A stretch of DNA of 64,000 bases. It comes from Haemonchus contortus. Taxonomy: Eukaryota; Nematoda; Chromadorea; Rhabditida; Trichostrongylidae. Position numbers and translations under genes: made by a program. The notes beneath the pieces are model-generated. The model was not told where the DNA came from. It made no database searches and saw only the letters and a program-made list of their open reading frames with translations. Within the stretch, counting starts at the first letter, position 1. Each line of letters opens with the position of its first letter. Positions 36,901 to 46,300 of this stretch are shown here, piece by piece. Location of the stretch: positions 14,949,095 to 15,013,094 of the forward strand of contig LS997566.1 in assembly GCA_000469685.2 (NCBI GenBank). The letters are read 5' to 3'.

Positions 36901-39494
36901 AGCAAAGCTCTCACAGCTGGATAGAAGCAAGTGGTCACCGGTCATGTTAATGCGTTCATTTTTTATTCACACTTACGTTTCGGTGCCTTACTCAGAAAGC
37001 CTCTAGAGTTTTCGGGAGAGACTACAACGATGTGAAGCACGTCTTTCTTCCAATGACAAATGCGAAAAGTTTGTTTATTACATCGGTCCTCAGAAGGGAA
37101 ATAACAGAACTCCATCTAGCGGACATAGGAGTCAACTGCAACTCGGCAGAAAGCTTTCTAAATGCAGGTACACAAGTTGAACACGTTATGGGTCAAGGTA
37201 GGTCTTGCAGGCGTGACTTTTCACTAAGAGCACTATTTTGGTCTTCGAGAACAGTATTGGAGCCAGAAAAATTCTCACTGAATAAAGCACCGAAATCCAA
37301 GCATGGATAAAAAGAAGGAATGCATCAAGATAACTGGTGACCTTTTGCCTAGCTGTGTGAGCTTTGATACTGAGAATTGACATGTGTGACGGCACGATCT
37401 GCTTCTGGGTTGTGCTCGACCGGGACGTCTGACTTGCTCTACCGGCTTCTAACTTGAGCAACCGTTCGGTATCGCCAAAATTGATGTGACATGTTGGAGT
37501 TCCTGTTCAACTGGAAGTTGTTTGTCTATAGAAATTGGGTCGCTCTAGTTATACGGAATCTGATAGAATAGCGTTAGAATAGCCACAGTCAACACTCATC
37601 TTGCTGCCACGCGGTTGTCGGTGTATACCTTTCACCAAGGTGAGACGGGCTGTAGGAACGGTTTTGTGTAATCGAACGGCCGCACGCGGTTGTCGCGGAC
37701 CATTTGCCTCGTCATAGAGTTCCAGTTTCCTCATACAGCTCAATCGCTATGCGATTATTACTTTTAGCATGATTCTACTGTTGGTTCCTTTGTTCCGGGA
37801 CTTTTTACTTGCTGCTGCATTCTGCTACATTCCTTCGCGCGCAGCGTCTCTATTGCCGCGAGCGACAAATTCGTTCCATTTGCACCACACCCTTCAACAA
37901 GTTCTAGACAGGGACCACGAGAATTAAAACTTCTTTATATCCCTCAAACTTGGGTAATTAAACCGTCAATACAATATGTATGTACACGTCAGCAATACCA
38001 GAACTATGTGATACTGCCAGAAAATATGTCATCAAGAGAGCTTGTGTTTGATGATGTGGTTGAAGGTAGAGATAGAAAGAAGTGAGATTGATATCGGATT
38101 ACTGAGGTAAAGAATGCAGATATAACAAAGTTTGTGAGGTTATGCTGGAAATATTGGGGTTAAGCAAGTTCATTGCATAATATAACTACAAAAGAAAGCA
38201 GTAAGGAGATGTCAAGTAAGTTAAAGTAATTTCAGTAGTATAGGGATGGGTGCGTCGATGTCTAGAATAAGACTGGCTATCCGTTTTGTGGGAACCGAGT
38301 TGCGAAATACTCTGTAGAGCCATTATCTTCGCGGCCCTTTTGAATTCCAGTGTTCGCACGCAGAACCATGCTGGAATCGCGGGTCTCGCGATATGGTCTA
38401 AGTTGCGACTAGTTAAGAGTTGGTCTGCGTCCAGTTGGTGTTGGGTAAAACTCTGAAGTCTCAAAACCCTCTCAGGCTTTCGAAAACGATGAACTAGTCG
38501 AAGCGTCAAACGCAGTAGACGTTCCACTACTGAAAATCTGCTCGGCACAGAAGCATCGAATGCTTGTATATAAAACAACTGCCCAAGTTCCGAGAAAGGC
38601 GAACATGCTTTTTAGTCCACATGCATATATTATCTCTTTTAAGGCATATTATTGTTCAACCTCGTCGGGAACTTGCGAAACACATGCTGACAGTATTAAT
38701 GCTTTTTCTGACTGGTCTTCTTCCATGGGTTGACAATTGGGCTCATTTGTTTGGCTTCATCTTTGGATTGCTAATCACTATCGGTAGGTGACTTTTATTG
38801 GGTCGTTTTCGCGGTTGAGTGGAATATGAATGAATTCATTTCTGAAATATGGATGATTCAGTAACATTCCCTTATCTGGATTTCGAATCACAGGAGAAGC
38901 CAAAGCGAGGATGTCGGTCAACGCTATCTAGAAGACATGTAAGATTTATTAAACATGAGTTTGGGTTTATCGTGAGTGTCCCAGATTTTCCAAATCCAAC
39001 GCAGGTGCAGTCATACTTGCTGCCGCCTTTTCCTTTGTGATATAGCCTTTCACTACTTGCAGTTTTCCTTCTCTGAAGATACGAATGTTTCTTGTTCTTG
39101 CGACGAAAAAATGAGCATGTTTTAGAAATACGAATCGAACCCTTCAAGTTTTGTTTGTCCCCAGATGAATTGTACAAAAAGCAGCTCGTGCGATATATCA
39201 TAGAGTTCCGGAAGATTGATGGAGAACAGAAAAACTTCAGTCGTTCCTAGTAAAGGAAACTTAGTTGTTCCCAGTCCGTGGCAACATTCAGGCTACTTTC
39301 AGATTGCGATTGTGGCAGCATTAATTTCGTGCGTGATCTTGTACTTCCTCCTCGGCTACATATATTTCAATCAAATTGAAGTTAACTGTCCGTGGTGTCA
39401 GTACTTCAACTGTATTAATATAAAATACTTCACCGGTTCTAATCATTTCTGTGACAACACGGGACAGAAGCTTTCACAATGGCTTCCGATATAA
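15963..39494 (+). CDS. iRhom (RHBDF-type inactive rhomboid protein)
   Basis: iRhoms are ER/Golgi membrane pseudoproteases that control trafficking or degradation of clients such as EGF ligands and ADAM17 in other animals. Exons: 15963-16130, 16471-16553, 16916-17058, 17546-17652, 17707-17882, 17937-18088, 18527-18627, 18740-18901, 18969-19038, 19376-19453, 21472-21510, 21574-21695, 21752-21838, 21908-22012, 22069-22124, 22678-22864, 22928-23089, 23163-23258, 27353-27444, 27729-27792, 27949-28002, 28083-28196, 28367-28467, 28566-28713, 28874-28944, 38644-38783, 38862-38938, 39303-39494; about 1048 aa. It has a long Ser-rich cytosolic N-terminus (1-550), a first membrane segment (about 553-575), the Cys-rich iRhom homology domain ([35 protein letters not shown]), then the rhomboid core with DICGMLPF…[42 protein letters not shown] (Ser 895) and [12 protein letters not shown] (His 947), and a last helix at 986-1007. 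Introns of 4.1 and 9.7 kb are full of transposons. Confidence 0.92.
19517..20695 (+). mobile_element. Tc1/mariner-superfamily relic in an iRhom intron
   Basis: Ends share an inverted AGGGTGAGG (left 19518, right about 20691), followed by similar TA.ATA..GTGACA bases. Between about 20010 and 20575 the plus strand gives a frameshifted transposase C-terminus: [11 protein letters not shown] (first catalytic Asp), FQQDGAPAH-like QQDGAPA (second), and [15 protein letters not shown] (third). The upstream DNA-binding half is unreadable. It lies between the iRhom exons ending at 19453 and starting at 21472. It is the same transposase type as the element at 59347-60644. Confidence 0.75.
20696..21471. 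other. iRhom intron sequence, nothing recognised
   Basis: About 780 bp of intron between a transposon relic and the next iRhom exon. Overlapping small open frames at 20913-21187 on both strands have no recognisable motif. Confidence 0.4.
24284..24319. repeat. Tetranucleotide microsatellite (TCTG/TTTG)n
   Basis: Uninterrupted TCTG repeats grade into TTTG repeats inside the 4.1-kb iRhom intron, just ahead of the 127-bp satellite array. Confidence 0.85.
24425..25650. repeat. 127-bp satellite array with alternating monomers
   Basis: A conserved GTGGGCGG motif pair recurs at 24856, 24983, 25110, 25237 and 25364, exactly 127 bp apart, and again degenerately at 25491. Each monomer has two GTGGGCGGRGYT-type motifs, then 'ataactctRttca.aaacgt'. 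Two monomer types alternate: one reads CTATTCAGAAACGTGCTGGG, the other CTGTTCAGAAACGTTTTAGA. This gives a 254-bp higher-order period over the first four units. Monomers upstream of about 24729 and after 25490 are degenerate. Because 127 is not a multiple of three, the open frames here are not real genes. Confidence 0.85.
26177..27178 (+). mobile_element. mariner element, non-autonomous, in an iRhom intron
   Basis: A 1002-bp element flanked by the TA duplication (26175-26176 and 27179-27180). Its inverted repeats read TTAGGTGTGTGCATTAATTT inward, continuing to CCGCCG, and match at both ends. Transposase pieces on the plus strand: [19 protein letters not shown] near 26400 (helix-turn-helix), then [14 protein letters not shown] near 26560, [11 protein letters not shown] near 26790 (second catalytic Asp), and a 3' remainder to about 27090. 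The part carrying the first Asp appears deleted, there are several stops, and a 16-G run sits at 26371-26386. It carries a foreign 77-bp insert (separate entry). Confidence 0.88.
26711..26787 (+). repeat. 77-bp exact copy of an iRhom intron/exon junction inside mariner
   Basis: Bases 26711-26787 are identical to 28302-28378 (77 of 77). The source spans the end of the intron, the 3' splice site (CATGTCTAG) and the first 12 bases of the iRhom exon at 28367. In the mariner, the copy separates the segment ending GGTGAGG from the segment starting TGAGGAGCTGTTCC, so TGAGG is present on both sides. Read without the insert, the transposase would continue straight into the HHDHARPH block. Confidence 0.9.
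29225..30640 (+). repeat. Dispersed repeat copy 2, split by a piggyBac-type MITE
   Basis: 29225-29389 and 30240-30640 together parallel 10710-11330, the 5' region of the RTE-like element, in the same order. The copy is interrupted at TTAA by the element at 29390-30239. No coding sequence of the retroelement follows, so this is a solo or truncated copy within the 9.7-kb iRhom intron. Confidence 0.55.
29390..30239 (+). mobile_element. piggyBac-type MITE with TTAA target duplication
   Basis: An 850-bp element bounded by TTAA on both sides, with inverted ends CACGTTGCGTACCG (left) and CACATTGCGTACCG (right, complemented). Three subterminal copies of a 19-bp hairpin motif (TGCATCACCATGTGATGCA) lie at 29467, 30156 and 30201. 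A short frame at about 29845-29940 encodes an acidic peptide ([20 protein letters not shown]), which resembles the acidic N-terminus of piggyBac transposases. The catalytic domain is absent, so the element depends on another transposase. Confidence 0.8.
30970..31467 (-). pseudogene. Gag-like zinc-knuckle fragment (retroelement)
   Basis: A 165-codon open frame antisense to iRhom in its large intron. It is basic, with a [14 protein letters not shown] segment and a later CYNC…HNTTLC segment, spaced like the CX2C…HX4C knuckles found in nematode BEL/Pao-type gag proteins. Upstream on the same strand (to about 32030) is a further Lys/Ser-rich frame, again with no intact polymerase. I read it as a retroelement remnant with moderate confidence; a host zinc-finger exon is less likely. 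Confidence 0.4.
31790..31868. repeat. 37-bp inverted repeat with 5-nt loop
   Basis: The left arm (31790-31826) and right arm (31832-31868) are complementary at 36 of 37 positions, with TGTTG between them. The arms begin CGATGCAGTTAGG and run to GGAACATA. It lies in the iRhom intron next to the gag-like remnant. No terminal motif of a known transposon family is evident. Confidence 0.9.
32258..32328 (+). pseudogene. tRNA-Gly(GCC)-like pseudogene
   Basis: The D arm (GCAGTGGTAGAATGC), anticodon arm (CTCGC / CTGCCGT / GCGGG, anticodon GCC) and T arm (CCGGG TTCGATT CCCGA) follow tRNA-Gly. The acceptor stem is badly mispaired: only three of seven pairs form between AATGCGG and CCGATGC. The T stem has one mismatch. 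A 14-C run begins 43 bases downstream. It is likely a dead tRNA copy or the head of a SINE, not a functional gene. Confidence 0.6.
33995..36199 (-). mobile_element. piggyBac element, 2.2 kb, transposase on minus strand
   Basis: TTAA bounds both ends (33995-33998 and 36196-36199). Terminal repeats read CACGTTGACGACA (left) and CATGTTGACGACA (right, complemented). Subterminal palindromes of the type GGGACACATRTGTCCC occur at 34016 and 34060, with a related one at 36105. The body carries a piggyBac transposase remnant (separate entry). The whole element sits in the 3' untranslated region of an older mariner, itself in an iRhom intron. Confidence 0.88.
34365..35930 (-). pseudogene. piggyBac transposase (broken)
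   Basis: Read on the minus strand: an acidic, Ser/Glu-rich N-terminus (about 35930-35730), [20 protein letters not shown], then [14 protein letters not shown] (first catalytic Asp, near 35310), a frameshifted stretch, [18 protein letters not shown] (second Asp, near 35080), [47 protein letters not shown] (third Asp, near 34750) and a C-terminal Cys-rich finger ([10 protein letters not shown] … [17 protein letters not shown]) ending near 34365. The three-Asp order is typical of piggyBac. At least two frameshifts and stops break it, so this copy is probably inactive. Confidence 0.85.
37549..37964 (-). pseudogene. Probable SL1-tagged retrocopy of an mRNA
   Basis: On the minus strand, 37964-37943 matches all 22 nt of the nematode SL1 leader (GGTTTAATTACCC… to …TTTGAG). 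The sequence continues GGATATAAAG, not with a GT donor, so it is not an SL RNA gene. SL1 is normally joined to mRNAs only after transcription, so a leader fused to other sequence in DNA points to reverse transcription of a trans-spliced mRNA. Downstream, 37743-37549 holds an open frame ([20 protein letters not shown] near its start) that I do not recognise, preceded by broken frames. I could not find a clear poly(A) tail or target duplication. It lies antisense in the iRhom intron. Confidence 0.6.
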
Positions 39495-42400
39495 TAACAA
39501 GTGATCACTTTTCAACTTGTCATTTCCTTATTTTCATGGTCATCGGAATTGTCACTGTACTCTTTTTGTTTGCTTCTTGTTCTAGCATTCAGTCTCCGTT
39601 ACTTTGTGAATGACTTTGCCACTGACTTGTAAAGAGAGCGTGAGCTTCAGTAAGCTTTAGTAATAGACCTGTATCGATGGAGCGAGGAGGAGCAAAGGGG
39701 AGGGAGAGGGAGGGGGAGGAAGGAGAAGTTGGTTGTCTGGCTGGATTGAATTTTATTAGACTCTTCCTGTCTTTCTGTAAAGGCTACCCCTATGGATGAG
39801 AAGATTAATTCCCTACTTCTGCAGAGTAATAGACCTTTATTGATGTGACCAGAAGGTCCTTTGAATTGAGGTGTCAGGATAGAACAATGCTTCAAATCAG
39901 TGTACAGATATGTTGTAACGGAACCGCTTTGACTTTTCAACGCTTCGAGCAGATTATTTTCGTCAGGAGCCTAAAATTTATCCGAAGCTCCTGATCTGTG
40001 AGTAACGCGATCAAGCTCTTTCGTGCCGTGAGCCAGCTAATGTTTCGCAGGAAGACAAAGACAAAAATCACAGTCAATTAATTAGTCCGTTGAGTTGAAC
40101 CAGCATAAGCGCCCCTCTTGAATGATTGACTACAACAACGAAAGACAAGGGAGACACCAATGATGGACTGGGACGTAAGATAGATGTGTATCTGGAGGTC
40201 TGGTCTTGCTTAAAGGCGTTTCTTCTACGTAGCAACTACCTGGTGTCGCACTCTAGAATTGATGTGGTGGCGTGAATGATAAATCCAGGAAGGGAAGCGT
40301 TTTTATTGCACTTGATTACTGTTTTTCAGGTGAACATAGCAATTTTCATCCTGAAGCATTAGTCGTGACTCTTGCTTATGAAAACGGATGCATCGGTCAA
40401 ACGGTGAAATCGTTTGCTTTCCACGAAACCGCCCTAAATGTGTGCGAGCTTTCTAGGTTCTTAACTTTAAATTCCAAAATCGACGCGGGCCTAGATTATT
40501 GTGTGAGGTTGGATCGGCAGGAGATTCACTGATGAAGCTCATCATGGGAGCTGCCCTTAAGGATGACAAGAAAGGATTTGTACCTGTTTTCGTTTGATAA
40601 GTTAGCATTCATGGCGCAATCATATACATTTTTGCTTATATTGAATCAACTTTGTAAGGATTGAACCGGTAGATCTGGTGGTAAATGATATTGAATTTAT
40701 TGCCTTAATATGTGATCTGAATTTGTGCCTTTTACCGAATATTCGCCTCAATGATTTTCCAAACTTTGTCGAACTGCTCATCAAGATCTTACTGTTACTT
40801 CGATTCCTATTTTAATAATGATATTTAAAGTAGTCTATTTTCGATAGAATGTGTTACATTGCTTAGGTTCCTACAATCCCACTGTATTGTCGCTTGCGTT
40901 GTGAAGCAACTAGATACGTAATAAATGTACAGGAAGTCGACTGTTGAGTACAATTTAATTTTCCAATAGGGTGCGCCATAAATTTGGTAACGAAATAATT
41001 GTGCCGTAGGAACCGCAGTTCATATTGATACATGAAAGCGGGGTCTCGGTAGTGTAAGGGATAGAGCACGGTGCCTGAATAGCCCAGGTGCGGATTCGAG
41101 TCCCGTCGAAGGCTGAGGTTTCGCGCATAATACGCCAACCACACTCCAACCTCGTGAACACGAATGCACGTTCATCGGGAATAATCATCTCTTGAGCTAA
41201 TTATAGTTCAAAGACGCTTTGATACTCACTCGGAGTTGAAAAATTCGTGGCTGCATTCAATTCGGCAAACTTTATTCTGATGCTTCAGCAGGCTCCGCAA
41301 CATAACTGTTCTCCAACAATTATTGCGACTCAATAGACTCAACAGGCGAGAAATGGCGAAACGACGAGCAATCTTAGAAGGGGACCTACCAGATGAGTGC
41401 AAAGACAAGCGGCTGCTGGATAGACGCTAGGTTTCACCATTTTTTGGAAAGATACGAATCAAGAGCGCCAGAACAGATATCCAGCCAAGTATATGGTTTC
41501 CTTTCCCTATCGTGATAGAAGGGTGGAGGTAGTGTAATTCAATTAGGGCATTATCTTACACGCATGGTCACAGCTTCGAATCCCAGATATCCGTCTAGCT
41601 CGAGCGAGCCCTCCATGTCTCCGGGGTGGGTGGATCGGTCCCAGGCTCGACTGGGAGTATAAAAACACTGACTTGTATCGGCTGGCCACCGAAAGTCACT
41701 CTATCGGCCACACCCGCATTCAATATGCCACTACAATTCTGAATGGAAGTCGAATGCATGGGGGCATCCCTCTGACGTGAGTGATTAACACCTCAAGACC
41801 ATCCTTCATTTATCGCGATAGAAAAAGGAGATTTGAAAAGACCTCCGGAAGAATGCTTCTCCTTGTGAGGTTGTACCATATTTATAGCCTCAGGTTTTAG
41901 AGATGCATCTGGAAGTCAACGTATATGTTGGGTACTGCCATGATTCGCCGTTTTCATTGCCAAAACCGGACTTTGTGGTCCTGAGTTCTAATCCTTTCAT
42001 GCCCGTTGTGCCCTTCTATTTGAAGGGTAAATCCCCAGTTTCTTCATTGCTCGCTGCTAAGTCATTATCTTCAACTCATCTCAGGAACTTATACGCTCTT
42101 ATGTTTCTTTGCAGAGGTATGAAAAGGTGCACCCCAAAATTGAATTGATCAACGGTGAGAACTTCATTCCACAACCAATTTCTTTATTTCTTCATTCATA
42201 TAATGCAAATTTATAGACAGGTAACCATGTTAAAGATATGAGTAGTCGATAAATGAGAGTAATAATGTTCTTTCTGTACACCTATCACAATAACAGCCAC
42301 AAAGACGCACGTAGTAGGGCTGCACGGGTCGCTGAGTGTAGAGAACCACACAACTCGCCAGTTACAATGGATCAAATGAGCGTAGTTAGCCGGCAATACT

Positions 42401-43393
42401 ATCAAGAATAAGAGGAAGTTGTCGGAAGACTGGTTCAGATGAAGTGAAGGTTTGTGCATACTTAATCTACATAGTTCATTCTAAACAGACAAGGACTACT
42501 TCAGTTCTTGGCCACGCCCATATAGCAAGCGGTGAGTGCAGTTTTGCCAGTACTATGTACTTCAGACTGAAGCGACAGCAAGCATAACTCAGTCTCACTC
42601 AGCTCAGTTTTCCCCTTTGAATACACCCTCTCGGCGAGCGGGATACACATTATGGCTAGCGGAAATTAAGGGGTAGGTGCTAGCTGGGATTTAATCGATA
42701 GGAAATCGGGAAAGGCAGCAGGTCCATGTGTATTGCTATTCTCGTTTTCTTTGCTTCTACGTGTATGAGGAGGGAATTTGGAACAATACTCCCTGAAATA
42801 AGCTCATGCTTGTTGTTGTGGTCATTCTATAACACTACCGTTCCTCCTAAAAACCGTGTGTTTCCAAGGATACAGTTCAGCTTACTTTTCTATTCGCCAC
42901 CCTCTCTTACCGCAGTAGCGCTCGCTATTCATTTATCCTCTAGCTGGCAGAAAACAGTTCAGTTGATTGTTTACAAGGCCATATTTCAGCTCGGAGAATG
43001 TCCTTCAGTATGGCATACTTATCATGATTATTTGACGAAAAGTAGTCCAAAGGGGTTCCCCTTCATCAAATTTGTGGGTTGCGCACTTGCAGCACCGCTG
43101 CATCAACACTGGTGAGGAGCCTGAAATCTGCTGTAGTCCCACGTATTCTAAATGATGATAGTCGTTGGTCAGTGCTGTATGAATGGCTATAAGATGCATC
43201 GAAAGGGAATAACAATTAAATAATATAAAGGGTGGTTGCCTAAGTGTCTTTGGAAGTCTGTGTAGTTAGCATTATAGTTAACGGAGAAATTAAAAAACAG
43301 CAACAATCAAATAGAGAGACATTGTGTCATGAGAAATCGATATCTATAAACTTCTTAAGTAGATCTGCTGTGAACAATGGAGAACTATGGGCG
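39495..43393. other. Intergenic region between convergent iRhom and BRICHOS genes
   Basis: About 3.9 kb holding the 3' ends of both genes and one SINE (41522-41820). Open frames such as 40272-40532, 42726-43115 and 40863-41188 have no recognisable protein features. A tRNA B-box-like stretch near 41090 does not fold into a cloverleaf. Purine-rich DNA (GGAGGAGG type) lies at 39680-39730. Confidence 0.45.
41522..41820 (+). mobile_element. tRNA-related SINE, copy 1
   Basis: The head has a B-box-like CAGCTTCGAATCCC. The body matches the copy at 50288: TATAAAAACACTGACTTGTA / AATAAAAGCACCGACATGTA, 'TCGGCTGGC.A.CG.AAGTCACT', 'GCCACTAC.ATTCTGA', 'GCATCCCTC' and 'TGATTAACRCC'. It is non-coding, and it is the family member nearest full length. 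Confidence 0.7.
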
Positions 43394-46300
43394 TCATCCT
43401 GAATTCCACCTTTGTTGCGATATTTGCTGTTGATATTGAGGGTTCGGCATTACATCCGGCCGATAACCGCTGCTCGGCACATTGGCGTTCACTGGCATCG
43501 GCATCCCGGCAACACCCTGAAAAGGCAGTTTCCTAGAATCCTTTGACCATGCGGTGCGTCCGGATTTTTGTGTAAGAAAAAACGGAAATTTTGGCACTGT
43601 TAATATGTGGTAGGTGGAAATGGGTAAAGCAGAAGCTGGAACACATCCCCAGGAGGTTGCTGAATGAATTTTTTCGTCTCGCAACAGCGGTGTTATGCAG
43701 AAAGGCTGCAACTGAAGTTTTCCTAAGGGTTGCTGCGGTTGCAGAGAGGCGTTTCTTTTGGACGAGTTTCTAAAAGGAAAAGAACCACCTAGTTATAAGG
43801 TATTCCTCGAAGAAATGCAACTGCATCTTCCATTGGGGACAACTATATAAAAGTTCTATCAACGGAACAGAAGAGCTTATGCATGAGTTCATCGAAGCAT
43901 CTGTTCGGCAAGACCCAGAAAAAAAGCTGGGAAAAGCAAGCCTTCCCATGCAAATTTCAGATGAATCCTCTCAGGTTTCCATTCTTGCCTTCTTCTATAT
44001 TCCACTGCAGAAAATAATCGTACACATTACTTCAAACTCTTAAGGTTCAAATTCGGCGAAAAGCTTGCCTGAGCAGAAGTTTCTGCTTGTGGAACGTATC
44101 CTGCAGGTGGATTCATTCCATTTACGTCTTGATATGTTGACCGGCCATTATAAGCCTGAGAGGCAGCGAAACCATTGCCATTTGTGTACGGCACAGTGCG
44201 AAGGTCACTAAAACGTTTTAAATCAGTTTACAACTCGACGCAGTTTACAAAAATTTCCTTAAATGAAGATTAGTCTGACATTGATTTTTTTTCTGATCAG
44301 GTTACAGCGGTGATCATCATCGCGTAGCCCTCACTCCGTTCTTGGAAGTCACAAAAAAGACTTTCTCAAGGGTACGTATACCAGTTTTTGGAGCAGGTCA
44401 AGTTACAACTGATCAGTTACGAAAATTCGGTAGCTGAATGCCTTTTGGAGGGAAGTTGAGTTGAGACTTGAGAGACTCTTGCTGTTCGCAAGACCTTTTT
44501 CTTCATGAAGACATTGTGTTTCCTTATGCATTCGGTAACTTTTACTTAATCTTATTTATCAAGTATTTTGTCCCTATAGGTGACGCCTGGTAGCATCCCT
44601 CAACCGAAGTGGTTGATTTCTTCGCGGTATTTCTACCCACATCATTTCTACCCGTGGGACTTTTAGATCTCACTGATGTATTTTGGAAGAAGTTTCCAGT
44701 GCAAATTCCGTAACTGCTGCCTTTCTATTCACCGCGAATCATTTTCCGGAGGGTCACCTGACCAGTACTATAACGAAAACTTACCGCTGATCCGGTGTAT
44801 GGACTTGATTACCGTACTGGCCGTTGTGCTCCTGTTGATCTCCATTTTGTGGGTGTTTGGGCATATTTGGGTTTATCTCTGGCATAGAGGACCTAAAAAT
44901 TCACGAGCATCAACATTCTGCTAGCACAATATGTAGAACCTTCCTCCATTCGGGAAGGCTAAATTACTAACAATCTTGTAGAAACAATTGATTTGAAAGA
45001 GGAAAAGTACCTGTCCGGGTTCGTAGCGTACGGGTTGACCAGGCTCGTGTCACCAGGATAGCCATTATTGACTAGACCATTAGGACCATATCTCTGAAAA
45101 AATGTTGCCAGGTTAGGTAAGGTGGACGAGAAATCGGCAAAGGCATAATTTCCACTTTCGAGATCCTAAAGAAAATCATCTGGAAAGCAAACCCATCGCT
45201 ATATAAGGTTTAAAAGCAACTGCTTGTCAGGATAGCTTCGAAATGGGTTCAAATGGTAAGAATAGCTTTATGTTTTCAGTACAATTACACTTTTGCCACT
45301 ACTTCGGCTCATTTATTTTACAATTGACAGGGCTCATCGCCAGGTGCCCGTCTTCTACGACATCAGAATGTTTTCTAACGCTGATTCAGTTTTTCAAGAT
45401 GCATAGCCTGATTCCATCAACGAAGGAACAGCTCTCTCTGCTCCCGATTCTTTTCTTATTCCTCAATACAATACTTCAACAGTTCCGTGCTGCACATTCA
45501 CTGAGATTTTCACTCTTTGTAGTGGTTATCTCATTCGTAGTGAACCACTTTGATGGTTCGTAGTTACGTGTGCTCAAAAGATCTTTCTTTCACCAGATCC
45601 AGATTAGGTCTGAGTGGAGGCCCTTGCAAAAGGTCGATCTTGTGCAGTTGGAACCAAATCGAAACTGATTTGCTGAGAATGGTATTTTGTTGCAATGAAA
45701 ACTTTTTTGTAGCCAGCGGTTTGTGAACAGCAACAATAAGGGCTCATGAACTCCATGGTACAAACATTTACTTTAGCTTTCTGTACTGACGTTATATTCC
45801 ACAAAACAGCCAGCGCACCAGAACTCATGTTAGGAGTTTGAACGGAGCTGGCTTTCTCCATTTGCTAACATCTAGATAGTGGACCGTCTAGGCTGAACGT
45901 CCCCCCACGCAAAAAGCCCAGTGAAATGCATGAGATCATTAGTAAATTAGTATTTTAAAAAATTCAATTCAGCCAAACATTCTAGAAGCCTCCAGAGAGA
46001 ATATGACCACTCGTTGTATCGACTTACCGTCATGCTTTCACCATTGTTATTGTATGTGGTGTGCCCATTGTGTCCGTTGACACCATTCAGATTCACGACA
46101 CCGTTGACGGTTGGTGGTCCAAAGCTATTCGGATTCGAATTTGGCCTAAAATCAGCGCCGATAACAATGCGCAATTAAATCGGAACTCGAAGACTACTCG
46201 TCCTTATCTTAGAGTATAACCCTTGCATTGAGATAAACACAGCGAAAGGCAGCTATAAGAGCAGAAGATATAGTATGTATGTTGAAGGATGACTGAGTAG

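Noticed and set aside
37943..37964. SL1 RNA gene
   Set aside because: The leader is not followed by a GT donor or by recognisable SL RNA sequence, and no gene-like promoter was noticed; a retrocopy explains it better.
41041..41115. tRNA gene suggested by a B-box-like GGATTCGAGTCCC
   Set aside because: The acceptor and anticodon arms do not pair into a cloverleaf; at best a SINE fragment.
42726..43115. 129-codon plus-strand frame near the BRICHOS 3' end
   Set aside because: No motif and no splice context; a chance frame in intergenic DNA.
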